DNA of 64,000 nt from Phenylobacterium sp. Lineage in GTDB: Bacteria; Pseudomonadota; Alphaproteobacteria; Caulobacterales; Caulobacteraceae. Shown here piece by piece: positions 10,506 to 21,154 of this stretch. Location of the stretch: contig NZ_PNLB01000010.1 of the NCBI RefSeq assembly GCF_013822795.1, positions 1 to 64,000 on the forward strand, written 5' to 3'. Numbering within the stretch: position 1 is the first letter of the stretch; each line of letters starts with the position of its first letter. The notes below the pieces were generated by a model. That model was not told the origin of the DNA and made no database searches. It worked only from the letters and a program-made list of their open reading frames with translations. The translations under genes and the position numbers were made by a program.

Positions 10506-10770
10506 TGAACGACGCCTGAAACAGCCGAAGCGCCGAGCGCACGCTCAATCGCCGCGCCCTGCATTTTCAGCTCCTCCCTTAGTGCGTCGCGCGCGAAGGG
10601 ATCATCTTTGAATTGATGGAACAGGGCCCAGACAAAGCCGGACACCGAGACCTTGACGGCGGCTTCCCTGAAATAGGGATCTCGCGCCAATCCATCGACC
10701 TTGGCCGCATATGCTTCCGCATCTGCCTGCAGTTCAACGCTGAGCTTGTCGAGAGGCGTCTCGGGATAGG

Positions 10771-10774
<4 letters not shown>
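10502..10774 (-). CDS. uncharacterised small protein encoded within suf operon
   Basis: 90 aa ORF between sufB and the 133-aa ORF with ATGA-type overlaps on both sides. Confidence 0.7.
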
Positions 10775-12240
<1,466 letters not shown>

Positions 12241-12252
12241 ACTCTTACCTCC

Positions 12253-13386
12253 TCACGCCGCCGGCGCGCGGCGACGCGCGGCGTGACGGGACTGAACTTG
12301 CTCCCAGGCGGTCGCGAACGCCGCCCAGTCTTCTTCCGTGGTGGCCCAGCCGCCCGAGACGCGGATCGCGCACCCGGCCAGGTCGGTCAGGCCCATCGCG
12401 GTCAGCACATGGCTGGCCTTCACCTTGCCCGACGAACAGGCCGAACCGGCGCTGACCATGATCCCAGCCAGATCCAGGGCCATCACCTGCAGCTCCGCGC
12501 CCCACTCCGGCGTGGCCACGCACAGCGTGTTGGGCAGCCGCGGCGCAGTCTCGCCGATCACGACCGCCCCTGCAGCCGTCAGGCGCGCGGCTGCGGCGTC
12601 ACGCCACCCCGCATCGATCTCGCGATCGCGCAACGCGGCCAGCGCCGCCGCGCCGAAACCGGCGATCCCGGCGACGTTCTCGGTCCCGGCCCGGCGTCCG
12701 CGCTCCTGCCCGCCACCATGCTGGCGACGCACCAGGGTCGCGCGCGGGCCGAACGTCAGGGCGCCGACGCCCTGTGGTCCGCCTAGCTTGTGCGCCGAGA
12801 CGACCAGTGTCTCCGCGCCCAAGGCGCGGCTGTCGGTGATGATCTTGCCGGCGGTCTGGATGGCGTCGACATGCAGCCACCCCTCGGCGGCGCGCACGAT
12901 CTCGGAGGCTTCGCGGATCGGCTGGACGACGCCGGTCTCGTTGTTGGCGTGCATCAGCGCCACGAACGGCCGCCCGTCGCCGGCGTCCCAGCGCGCCAGC
13001 CGCTCGGCCAGCCAGGCCAGGTCGGCGACGCCGTCCGCCGTCACGGGCAAGAACTCCACCGCCGCCCCGCTCATCTTGGCGGTCTCCAGCACGCTGTCAT
13101 GCTCGATGGCGCTGATGATCAGGCGCTTGGAGCCGGTCGCCACGGCGCTGTCGATGGCCAAGGCGTTGGCCTCGGTCCCGCCCGAAGTGAACACTACGGT
13201 CGAGGCCGGACCACCGATCAGGGCCGCGACGGCGTTCCTGGCGTCCTCGACGATCGCGCGCGCGGCGCGTCCGCCGGTGTGCACTGACGATGGATTGCCG
13301 CCGATCGTAAAGGCGCGCGCCACCGCTTCGGCGGCCTGCGGCCGCACCGGCGCGGTGGCGTTGTAATCCAGATAGATCCCGCTCAT
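12253..13386 (-). CDS. IscS/NifS-type cysteine desulfurase
   Basis: MSGIYLDYNATAPVRPQAAEAV; VSAHKLGGPQGVGAL PLP lysine; SAGSACSSGKVKASHVL catalytic Cys loop. Confidence 0.93.
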   Translation of the reverse strand: MSGIYLDYNATAPVRPQAAEAVARAFTIGGNPSSVHTGGRAARAIVEDARNAVAALIGGPASTVVFTSGGTEANALAIDSAVATGSKRLIISAIEHDSVLETAKMSGAAVEFLPVTADGVADLAWLAERLARWDAGDGRPFVALMHANNETGVVQPIREASEIVRAAEGWLHVDAIQTAGKIITDSRALGAETLVVSAHKLGGPQGVGALTFGPRATLVRRQHGGGQERGRRAGTENVAGIAGFGAAALAALRDREIDAGWRDAAAARLTAAGAVVIGETAPRLPNTLCVATPEWGAELQVMALDLAGIMVSAGSACSSGKVKASHVLTAMGLTDLAGCAIRVSGGWATTEEDWAAFATAWEQVQSRHAARRRAPAA

Positions 13387-13829
13387 GCAGCCGCCTCGTG
13401 GGGCGCAAAGCGGCCGTTCACCAGGTCGGCGAGGCTGACCGAGGCCAGATAGCTGTGCAGATGCCGGCCCATGTCCTCCCAGAGGTCATGGGTGATGCAA
13501 CGCTCGCCCTTCAGCATGCAGCCCTTGCCCTGCATGCCGCAGCGGGTGGCCCGCAGCGGCTCGTCGACGGCCAGGACGATGTCGGCGATGTTGGTCTCTT
13601 CGGCGGTCTTCGCGAGGCGATAGCCGCCGCCCGGACCGCGCAGGCTCTTGACCAGGCCGCGACGGCGCAGGCGCGCGAAAAGTTGTTCCAGGTACGAGAG
13701 CGAAATCTGTTGCCGAGCGGCGATTTCGGCCAGGGTCACGGCGCGATCGCCTTCCGCCAACGCGGCCTGGCGGCGCGCGAGGTCGGCCATGGCCATCACC
13801 GCATAACGTCCCTTGGTCGAAAGGCGCAT
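13383..13829 (-). CDS. iscR: Rrf2-family transcriptional regulator, IscR-like
   Basis: MRLSTKGRYAVMAMADLARRQ...ISLSYLEQLFARLRRRGLVKS; three Cys (C-x5-C-x...C region RCGMQGKGCMLKGERC); first gene of suf operon. Confidence 0.9.
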   Translation of the reverse strand: MRLSTKGRYAVMAMADLARRQAALAEGDRAVTLAEIAARQQISLSYLEQLFARLRRRGLVKSLRGPGGGYRLAKTAEETNIADIVLAVDEPLRATRCGMQGKGCMLKGERCITHDLWEDMGRHLHSYLASVSLADLVNGRFAPHEAAA

Positions 13830-13945
13830 ATCGCTCCTTGAAGCTCTCAGCAGCCCGATTGCTTTTTTTCGAGCGTTTGCCGGGTCCCATATGTTACAGG
13901 CCCCCGCTTGCACGGGGCTTGTCGCCGGAACCGGCCGACGGTCGC

Positions 13946-13980
13946 GACTTAGGAAGACCGAGCGCGTTAGTCAAGTATTC
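13946..13980 (-). promoter_or_regulatory. candidate iscR promoter overlapping an IscR type-1-like box
   Basis: Minus strand GAATACTTGACTAACGCGCTCGGTCTTCCTAAGTC: TTGACT (-35), 17 nt, TAAGTC (-10); ATACTTGACTAAN4CTCGG resembles the E. coli IscR type-1 half sites. Confidence 0.45.
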
Positions 13981-14008
13981 GGACGCCGCGCCTGACGAGA
14001 GGAATGGC

Positions 14009-14659
14009 ATGCCAGAAGTGGTTCTGACCGGCGCGGCCGGGCGGATCGAGGGTCGCTACACCCAGGGCAAGAGCCCGACGTCGCCAATTGCGCTGATCCT
14101 GCACCCCCACCCCAAGGCTGGCGGGCAGATGAACCACCCTGTGGCGGTGCAGCTCTTCCACCTGTTCATGAAGCGCGGCTTCTCGACCCTGCGGTTCAAT
14201 TTCCGCGGTGTCGGCCGCAGCCAGGGCGAGTTCGATTCGGGCATCGGCGAGCTGGCCGACGCAGCCACCGCGCTCGATTGGCTGCAGTCCACCAATCCCG
14301 CCGCCTCGCAATGCTGGGTGGCCGGCTACTCGTTCGGCGCCTGGATCGGCATGCAACTGCTGATGCGCCGGCCGGAGACCGACGGCTTTATCAGCGTCTC
14401 GCCGCCGACCAACATGTATGACTTCAGCTTCCTGGCGCCCTGCCCGGCCTCGGGCCTGATCCTGCACGGCGGCGCCGACACCGTCGTCCCGCCGGTGGAA
14501 GTCGAGCGCGTGGTCTCCAAGCTGCGCACCCAGAAGGGCATCGTCATCGACCACGAGGTCGTCGACGGGGCCAGCCACTTCTGGGCCGAGAACCTGCCCG
14601 ACGTCGAAAAGCGCGTCGGCGCCTATCTCGATAAGCGCATCGAGGCCGACCCGATCTGA
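14009..14659 (+). CDS. alpha/beta hydrolase
   Basis: MPEVVLTGAAGRIEGRYTQ...ALILHPHPKAGGQMNHPV...FNFRGVGRSQGEFD...GYSFGAWIG nucleophile elbow. Confidence 0.9.
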   Translation: MPEVVLTGAAGRIEGRYTQGKSPTSPIALILHPHPKAGGQMNHPVAVQLFHLFMKRGFSTLRFNFRGVGRSQGEFDSGIGELADAATALDWLQSTNPAASQCWVAGYSFGAWIGMQLLMRRPETDGFISVSPPTNMYDFSFLAPCPASGLILHGGADTVVPPVEVERVVSKLRTQKGIVIDHEVVDGASHFWAENLPDVEKRVGAYLDKRIEADPI

Positions 14660-14682
14660 TCGGGCGCCAGCACGAGAAGTTC

Positions 14683-14716
14683 AAAGGCCGAGGCTCACGC
14701 CTCGGCCTTTTCTTTT
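14683..14716 (+). terminator. intrinsic terminator
   Basis: AAAGGCCGAGGC-TCAC-GCCTCGGCCTTT then TCTTTT; perfect 12-bp stem, 4-nt loop. Confidence 0.9.
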
Positions 14717-14718
14717 GT

Positions 14719-16017
14719 CTACTTCGCGGCCAGGTAATCCAGCGCCAGCAGCGCCTGGGCCCGCACGCCGGTCTCCATGGCCTTCTCGTCGACGTCGAAG
14801 AACGGCGAGTGGTTGCCGCCTTTCGGATTGCCGACGCCCAGGTGATAGAAGAAGCCTGGGATTTCCTTCTGGAAGTACGAGAAGTCCTCAGCCCCCATGA
14901 TGTAGTCGATGTCGTCGGCGACCTTGCCCTGGGCGGCGCGCGTCAGGGTCGGCTTCATCTGCGCCGAGAGCGCACGGTTGTTGTCGGTCACCGGGTTGGG
15001 CTGACCCCAGTCGATCTTGCCGCTGGCGCCATAGCGCTCGGTGATCGAGGCCACGGCCTTGTCGGCCCGCGCCATGACGTCGGTGCGCATGCCCGGATCG
15101 AAGGTGCGCAGGGTCCCTGTCATGGCCATGTCTTCGGGGATGATGTTGTAGCGCAGGCCGCCCTGCAGGGTAGCGATGGTCAGCACCGTCGGGGTCTTGG
15201 AGACGTTGATCTGCCGCGAGGTGATCTGGTTGAAGGCGGTGACGATGTCGGCGGTCAGCGACGACATGTCGATGCCCTGCCACGGCATCGAGCCGTGCGC
15301 CTGCTTGCCCTTCAGATGGATCTCGAAGCGGTCCGAAGCGGCCATCATCGGACCCGGACGCCAGACCAGCATCCCGACGGGCCCCGGAAACGCGTGCAGC
15401 CCGAAGATCGCGTCGACCTTGGGGCTGGTCAGCACGCCTTCCTTGACCATCAGGGGCGCGCCGCCTTCCTCGCCCGGAGGCGGACCTTCCTCGGCCGGCT
15501 GGAAGATGAAGACCACCGTGCCTTCGATCTGGTCCTTCATGCCGGCCAGGATCTCGGCCGTGCCCATCAGGATCGCCACATGGCTGTCATGGCCGCAGGC
15601 GTGCATCACCGGCACGGGCTTGCCGAGATAGGTCCCCATGACCTTCGAGGCGAACGGCAGGCCGGTCTGCTCGGCCACCGGCAGGGCGTCCATATCGGCG
15701 CGCAAGGCGACCACCTTGCCGGGCTTGCCGCCCTTCAGGATGCCGACCACGCCGGTCTTGCCGACGCCGGTGCGCACCTCCAAGCCCAGCTTGCGCAGGT
15801 GATCGGCGACGATCTTGGCGGTGCGGACCTCGCTGTTGGACAGCTCCGGATGCTCGTGGAAATCCCGCCGCCAGGCGATCACCTTGGGCTGCAACGCCGC
15901 GGCCTGGGCGAACACCGCTGCATCATAAGGCTTGGCCGCCGGCGCTTCCTGAGCCGACGCAGTCCCCGTCATCGCCACTGCTGCGGCGACGCCCGCCAGC
16001 CAAACCCGTTTCGACAT
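14719..16017 (-). CDS. M20-family amidohydrolase (hippurate hydrolase-like), exported
   Basis: Signal peptide MSKRVWLAGVAAAVAMTGTASAQ; RRDFHEHPELSNSE, MHACGHDSHVAILMG, FIFQPAEEGPP motifs. Confidence 0.92.
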   Translation of the reverse strand: MSKRVWLAGVAAAVAMTGTASAQEAPAAKPYDAAVFAQAAALQPKVIAWRRDFHEHPELSNSEVRTAKIVADHLRKLGLEVRTGVGKTGVVGILKGGKPGKVVALRADMDALPVAEQTGLPFASKVMGTYLGKPVPVMHACGHDSHVAILMGTAEILAGMKDQIEGTVVFIFQPAEEGPPPGEEGGAPLMVKEGVLTSPKVDAIFGLHAFPGPVGMLVWRPGPMMAASDRFEIHLKGKQAHGSMPWQGIDMSSLTADIVTAFNQITSRQINVSKTPTVLTIATLQGGLRYNIIPEDMAMTGTLRTFDPGMRTDVMARADKAVASITERYGASGKIDWGQPNPVTDNNRALSAQMKPTLTRAAQGKVADDIDYIMGAEDFSYFQKEIPGFFYHLGVGNPKGGNHSPFFDVDEKAMETGVRAQALLALDYLAAK

Positions 16018-16032
16018 GTAAGCTCCTAAACT

Positions 16033-17145
16033 CTAGCGGTTCGGGCGGACGATGCGCCCGCCGGTCATCGGCGCAGCTACGCCGGTGGTCTTCGGAAATG
16101 AGATCGGCAGCCCCCGCGCCGTGCGCGCCGCCAGATAGGCGAAGGCCTCGGCCTCGATGGAATCGCCGCGCCAGCCGTGATCCTCGGCGGTGGTCACTGG
16201 GACGGCCAGCCGTTCGGCGAAGGCCGCCATCAGGGTCGGATTGCGCCGCCCGCCGCCGCAGACGATCAGCTCGGTCGGCGATCCGCCCATGATGTCGAAG
16301 CCCAGCTTCAGCGCCTCGGCGGTGAACGCCACCAGGGTCGCAGCCGCATCCTCCAGCCGCAGCGCCTCCAGCGGCTCGAGCGTGAAGTCGTAGCGGTCCA
16401 GCGACTTGGGCGGCGGCGCCTTGAAATAGGGGTGCGCCAGCAGCCCGCTCAGCACCACTTCGTCGGCCTGGCCGACGCTGGCGTACTTGCCGCCCTCGTC
16501 GAAGCGGCCGGCCCCGCGCGACTGCATCAGCAAGTCGATCATGCCGTTGCCGGGGCCGGTGTCGAAGGCGGCGATGTCCTCGCCCCCCGACCAGAAGGTG
16601 ACATTGGCCACCCCGCCGACGTTCAGCACCGCCAGCGGCGCGGCCATCCCCGCGCTCTGGGCCCGGGCCAGGTGATAGATCGGCGCCAGCGGCGCGCCCT
16701 CGCCGCCCGCCGCGACATCGGCGGTGCGGAAGTCGAAGGCCACCGGCACGCCAGCCGCGTCGGCCAGCCGCTGCGCGTCGCCGAGTTGCACCGTGCGCCC
16801 GACGACGCCGCCCTGCGGCCGCTCGTGCAGCACGGTCTGGCCATGCATGCCGATCAGATCGATATCGGCCCAGGTCAGGCCGTTCTGCGCCAGGAATTCC
16901 TCGGCCGCGGCGAAGTGCTCACGCGCCACCGCCTCGGCGGCCGGCGCGAACGAGTCCGGCTCGGCCTCGCCGCGCTCCCAGGCCATCGCAGCATGAGTGG
17001 CCTCAAGCACCAGCGAGCGGGTTTCCTCGCTCAGCTTGCGCTCGCCGGCCGGCCCGAAGGCGAAGATCGTTTCCCCGTCGGTCTCCAAGATCGCCATGTC
17101 GCAGGCGTCCAGGGACGTGCCGGTCATGAAGCCCAGAACTCGCAT
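16033..17145 (-). CDS. anmK: anhydro-N-acetylmuramic acid kinase
   Basis: MRVLGFMTGTSLDACDMAILETDG; MHGQTVLHERP; GPGNGMIDLLM; VCGGGRRNPTLM. Confidence 0.94.
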   Translation of the reverse strand: MRVLGFMTGTSLDACDMAILETDGETIFAFGPAGERKLSEETRSLVLEATHAAMAWERGEAEPDSFAPAAEAVAREHFAAAEEFLAQNGLTWADIDLIGMHGQTVLHERPQGGVVGRTVQLGDAQRLADAAGVPVAFDFRTADVAAGGEGAPLAPIYHLARAQSAGMAAPLAVLNVGGVANVTFWSGGEDIAAFDTGPGNGMIDLLMQSRGAGRFDEGGKYASVGQADEVVLSGLLAHPYFKAPPPKSLDRYDFTLEPLEALRLEDAAATLVAFTAEALKLGFDIMGGSPTELIVCGGGRRNPTLMAAFAERLAVPVTTAEDHGWRGDSIEAEAFAYLAARTARGLPISFPKTTGVAAPMTGGRIVRPNR

Positions 17146-17187
17146 GCCAGCTTGACTGCCACGCCATGCGGGCCGTAGCTAGAGCCC

Positions 17188-17235
17188 ATGATCACCCGCG
17201 CCACCCTCGCCGGCCGCTATTACCGCCTGCCCTAA
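17188..17235 (+). promoter_or_regulatory. candidate leader peptide ORF upstream of tyrS (MITRATLAGRYYRLP*)
   Basis: 15-codon ORF with consecutive Tyr codons TAT-TAC, followed by overlapping hairpins 17224-17243 and 17258-17280, in the anmK/tyrS divergent intergenic region. Confidence 0.45.
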
Positions 17236-17334
17236 AGCAGGCGCGGATCGATCTCTTGCGCCACCCGTAAAGGTCGGCGCCCGCATCCCAGGAAAAGACG
17301 GTCTCCGGCCACAAGCCGCCTAGGAGCCTGTCAG

Positions 17335-18666
17335 ATGCCCCTCGAAATCACAGACAATCGCGTGTTAGAGCGCGCCTCTGAATCCCCGACGCCAGAAGAA
17401 CGCCCCATGTCCGCCGAGCAGCCCTTCAAATCCGAATTCCTGCGCACCATGCAGGAGCGCGGCTACATCCATCAGATCACCCACCCGGTGGAGCTGGACG
17501 AAGCCGCCGCCAAGGGGCCGATCACCGCCTACATCGGCTTCGACGCCACCGCCGCGTCGCTGCACGTCGGCCACATGATCCAGATCATGATGCTGCGCCG
17601 CCTCCAGCAGGCCGGGCACAAGCCGATCGTGCTGATGGGCGGGGGCACCACCAAGGTCGGCGACCCGACCGACAAGGACGGCCAGCGCCCGCTGCTCACC
17701 CACGAGCAGATCCAGGGCAACATCGCCACCATCAAGGGCACGTTCCAGCGCTTCCTGACGTTCGGCGATGGTCCGACCGACGCGATCATGGTCGACAACG
17801 ACGAGTGGCTGTCCAAGTTCGGCTACGTCGAGTTCCTGCGGAACTACGGGGTCCACTTCACGATCAACCGGATGCTGGCCTTCGACAGCGTCAAAGCGCG
17901 GCTCGATCGCGAGCAGCCGATGACGTTCCTCGAGTTCAATTACATGCTGATGCAGTCGGTCGACTTCCTGGAGCTCGAGCGCAGCCATGGCTGCCTGCTG
18001 CAGATGGGCGGCTCGGACCAGTGGGGCAACATCGTCAACGGGGTGGAGCTGATCCGCCGCGTCGATCAAAAGCCGTCCTTCGGCCTGACCACCCCGCTGC
18101 TCTCGACCGCCTCGGGCCAGAAGATGGGCAAAACGGTCGGCGGCGCGGTCTGGCTCAACGCCGACATGCGCAGCCCCTACGACTACTGGCAGTTCTGGCG
18201 CAACACCGAGGACGCTGACGTCGGCCGCTTCATGCGCCTCTTCACCGACCTGCCGATGGACGAGATCGCCCGCTACGAGGCGATGCAGGGCGCCGACATC
18301 AACGAGGCCAAGAAGGTGCTGGCCGGCGAGGCCACCCGCATGCTGCACGGCGAAGAAGCCGCCGCGGCCGCGGCCGAGGCCGCGCGCGTGGCCTTCGAGG
18401 TCGGCTCGGTGTCGGGCGACATGCCGACCCATGAGGTGCCGGCCGCCGAGCTCGAAGCCGGGCTAATGCTGGCCGCCCTGGCCACCGACGCCGGTCTGGC
18501 CGCCTCGCGCGGGGAAGCCCGCCGCCTGGCCCAAGGCGGCGGCCTGCGGGTCAATGACAAGGCCGAGGCGGACGCTGGCCGCACGATCACCAGCGCCGAC
18601 CTGGTCGACGGCGTCGTCAAGCTGGCCGCCGGCAAGAAGAAGATCGTCCTGGTGAAGCCGGTCTAG
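17335..18666 (+). CDS. tyrS: tyrosyl-tRNA synthetase
   Basis: [47 protein letters not shown] (HIGH region); C-terminal S4 domain. AGGAG precedes ATG 17335; homologous region begins near the alternative ATG at 17407. Confidence 0.95.
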   Translation: MPLEITDNRVLERASESPTPEERPMSAEQPFKSEFLRTMQERGYIHQITHPVELDEAAAKGPITAYIGFDATAASLHVGHMIQIMMLRRLQQAGHKPIVLMGGGTTKVGDPTDKDGQRPLLTHEQIQGNIATIKGTFQRFLTFGDGPTDAIMVDNDEWLSKFGYVEFLRNYGVHFTINRMLAFDSVKARLDREQPMTFLEFNYMLMQSVDFLELERSHGCLLQMGGSDQWGNIVNGVELIRRVDQKPSFGLTTPLLSTASGQKMGKTVGGAVWLNADMRSPYDYWQFWRNTEDADVGRFMRLFTDLPMDEIARYEAMQGADINEAKKVLAGEATRMLHGEEAAAAAAEAARVAFEVGSVSGDMPTHEVPAAELEAGLMLAALATDAGLAASRGEARRLAQGGGLRVNDKAEADAGRTITSADLVDGVVKLAAGKKKIVLVKPV

Positions 18667-18676
18667 GAGCACCGAC

Positions 18677-19141
18677 ATGTCCGCACTGACCGAAGGCGCG
18701 AGCGCCCCCGACTTCGAACTGCAGGGCGCGCAAGGCCCGGTGAAGCTCGCTGATTTCGCCGGCAAGCCGCTGGTCGTCTACTTCTATCCGAAGGACGACA
18801 CCTCCGGCTGCACCAAGGAGGCCCAGGAGTTCACCGCCCTGGCCGCCCACTTCGCCCAGGCCGGGGTCGCGCTGCTCGGCGTCTCCAAGGACAGCGTCGC
18901 CAGTCACGCGAAGTTTACAGCCAAGTACGACCTCGCTGTTCCGCTGGCCTCAGACCCCGAGGGCGCGATGATCGAGGCCTACGGATCCTGGGTCGAAAAG
19001 AACATGTACGGCCGCAAGTACATGGGCATCGAACGGTCGACCTTCCTGATCGGCGCGGACGGCAAGCTGGCGCGAATCTGGCGCAAGGTCCGCGTCCCCA
19101 GCCACGCCGCCGAGGTGTTGAAAGCCGCGCAATCCCTTTGA
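18677..19141 (+). CDS. bcp: thioredoxin-dependent thiol peroxidase (peroxiredoxin, Bcp-like)
   Basis: GASAPDFELQGAQG...YFYPKDDTSGCTKEAQEF. Confidence 0.94.
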   Translation: MSALTEGASAPDFELQGAQGPVKLADFAGKPLVVYFYPKDDTSGCTKEAQEFTALAAHFAQAGVALLGVSKDSVASHAKFTAKYDLAVPLASDPEGAMIEAYGSWVEKNMYGRKYMGIERSTFLIGADGKLARIWRKVRVPSHAAEVLKAAQSL

Positions 19142-19154
19142 TTGTTAAGCTTGG

Positions 19155-19216
19155 CGCGCTGCGGCCGGTCGCCGCAGCGCGACGCCTGACCACAGCGGCC
19201 GGACGGAACCGGCCGC
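19155..19216 (+). repeat. tandem GC-rich hairpins downstream of bcp
   Basis: CGCGCTGCGGC-CGGTC-GCCGCAGCGCG (19155-19181) and GCGGCCGG-ACGGAA-CCGGCCGC (19195-19216); no T-tract. Confidence 0.6.
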
Positions 19217-19441
19217 CCTCCCCGATGTTGTAGATTTATCGCGCCGAACCACTATCCAGCCAAGGTTCTGCGCTGCAGAGCATCGTGATCTAGCGCGGCC
19301 ATTCAGGCCCTGTTAACCACGATCAGCCAGACTCGTCCGCCGCTCGGCTCGCGTACGTTGCAGCGCGAAGTCGCTTGCACGTGCGCCAATTCTCATTGCA
19401 TATCGCGCCGTTCCCCGAGTTTCGTAGCCGATACGGTGAGA

Positions 19442-20599
19442 ATGACACGCTTCGCGCGCCTTCGCCGATCGCTTGTAGAGCTGTTCCCTGAGCGACACCT
19501 CTACATCCGCTCTGGCGGTGAAATGCGTTCCTTCGTCCTGACCACCGGCCGCCAGATGGCGATCGCCGGCGGGGTCGCTGCCGGCGCGCTTTGGATGGGC
19601 GTCAGCACCGCGGCGATGATGGTCAACGCCATGGCGGTCTCCAGCCACGATCAGCAGCTGGCCCGCATGCAGGCCAAGTCCGAACGCCTGGTCGCCGACC
19701 GCGAAGCCCGCCTCAACAGCGCCATGGTGCAGCTGAACCAGGCCGAGGGCGGCATCGGGGCCCTGGCCGCCAGCGTCGAGAACCGCCACGCCGCGCTCGC
19801 CATTCTGCTGACTGAGTTCAAGGGACAGCCAGGGGCCCAGGCCGCGCTCGCCCCGGCCATCGCCAAGGCCACCAGCGCCTCGGCCGAGGTCGGCCCGCTC
19901 CGCCGCATCGAACTGGTCCGCGCCGGCCAGGAACGCCTGATCGACGCCGCCGACGATTTCGCCAAGACCCGCGCCGACCGGCTGCGGCTGGCCTTTCGCC
20001 TCGCCGGCCTGACCCCGTCGTCTTTCGTGCCCAAGGGCGGTTCGCTGGGCGGCCCGCTGATCGAGGCCAAGGATCCGCGCGCCCTGGCCGCCGTGCTCGA
20101 TGTCGACGAGGACTTCGCCGAACGCATTCAGCATGCGGCGACCAACCTTTCCGAAGCCGGCGCGCTTGTCGATGCGGCCGCCAAGCTGCCCTTCGCCCGT
20201 CCGACCACCGCCGCGGCGCAGACCAGCAGCTATGGCGTGCGGTTCGACCCGTTCACCCGCCGCCCGGCTTTCCATTCCGGCCTCGACTTCGCTGGCCCGA
20301 CCAACACGCCAATCTATTCGACCGCGCCCGGCGTGGTCTCATTCACCGGCGTGCGCTCGGGCTACGGCAACACCATCGAGATCGACCACGGTCGCGGCTT
20401 CAAGACCCGTTACGCCCACTTGCAAGCCATCGGCGTGCGACCGGGCGAGCGCGTGACCGTCGGCAGCCGGATCGGCGGCATGGGTTCCACGGGCCGGTCC
20501 ACCGGGCCGCACCTGCACTATGAGGTCTGGGTCAATGGTAGGGCCCAGAACCCGTCGCGTTTCGTAAAGGCTGGCGATTATGTTCTCCAAGGCGGTTAA
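19442..20599 (+). CDS. M23 family metallopeptidase
   Basis: FHSGLDFAGPTNTPIYSTAPGVVSFTGVRSGYGNTIEIDHGRGFKTRYAHL...GSTGRSTGPHLHYEV LytM motifs; TM N-terminus. Confidence 0.93.
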   Translation: MTRFARLRRSLVELFPERHLYIRSGGEMRSFVLTTGRQMAIAGGVAAGALWMGVSTAAMMVNAMAVSSHDQQLARMQAKSERLVADREARLNSAMVQLNQAEGGIGALAASVENRHAALAILLTEFKGQPGAQAALAPAIAKATSASAEVGPLRRIELVRAGQERLIDAADDFAKTRADRLRLAFRLAGLTPSSFVPKGGSLGGPLIEAKDPRALAAVLDVDEDFAERIQHAATNLSEAGALVDAAAKLPFARPTTAAAQTSSYGVRFDPFTRRPAFHSGLDFAGPTNTPIYSTAPGVVSFTGVRSGYGNTIEIDHGRGFKTRYAHLQAIGVRPGERVTVGSRIGGMGSTGRSTGPHLHYEVWVNGRAQNPSRFVKAGDYVLQGG

Positions 20600-21017
20600 G
20601 CCCGAGAAGACCTCCGACACGTCCCTGTCGGCCACGACCGGCGAACGCAAGGCCCCCAAGCCGGCCTCCCTCATCAGCCAGGACCTCACGATCGAAGGCG
20701 GCATCGTCGGCGAAGGCGAACTGCACGTCGACGGCGTGATCCGCGGCGACGTCCGGGTCGGCCGCCTGACCCTGGGCGACACCGGCCACATCGAAGGCTC
20801 GATCCAGGCCGAGAGCGTCGACATCCGCGGCCGCATCATCGGCACCGTCACCGCCAAGCAGGTGCGCCTGTTCGGGACCGCCTACGTCGACGGCGACATC
20901 ACCCACGAGCAGCTGTCGGTCGAGACCGGCGCCTTCTTCCAGGGCCGCAGCCTGAAGTTCCAGCGCCCCGCGCCGGTCGCGCTCGCCGCGCCTGAGCCGG
21001 AAGTCCAGAGCGCGTAG
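20580..21017 (+). CDS. bactofilin (polymer-forming cytoskeletal protein)
   Basis: SLISQDLTIEGGIVGEGELHVDGVIRGDVRVGRLTLGDTGHIEGSI beta-helical repeats; overlaps the M23 gene end, a common pairing. Confidence 0.93.
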   Translation: MFSKAVKPEKTSDTSLSATTGERKAPKPASLISQDLTIEGGIVGEGELHVDGVIRGDVRVGRLTLGDTGHIEGSIQAESVDIRGRIIGTVTAKQVRLFGTAYVDGDITHEQLSVETGAFFQGRSLKFQRPAPVALAAPEPEVQSA

Positions 21018-21029
21018 AGCGGCCAGGCG

Positions 21030-21138
21030 CCGCTCATCCCGGCGAAAGCCGGGACCCAAGCTGAACCGAAAGCAAACCCGCGGCATTCGGCCATGGCTCA
21101 AGCGCCGCTTGGGCCCCGGCTTTCGCCGGGGTGAGCGG
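21030..21138. repeat. intergenic inverted repeat, 32-bp arms
   Basis: CCGCTCATCCCGGCGAAAGCCGGGACCCAAGC (21030-21061) vs GCTTGGGCCCCGGCTTTCGCCGGGGTGAGCGG (21107-21138): 30/32 complementary, 45-nt spacer. Confidence 0.85.
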
Positions 21139-21154
21139 TATTAGGCTAAAGCGC

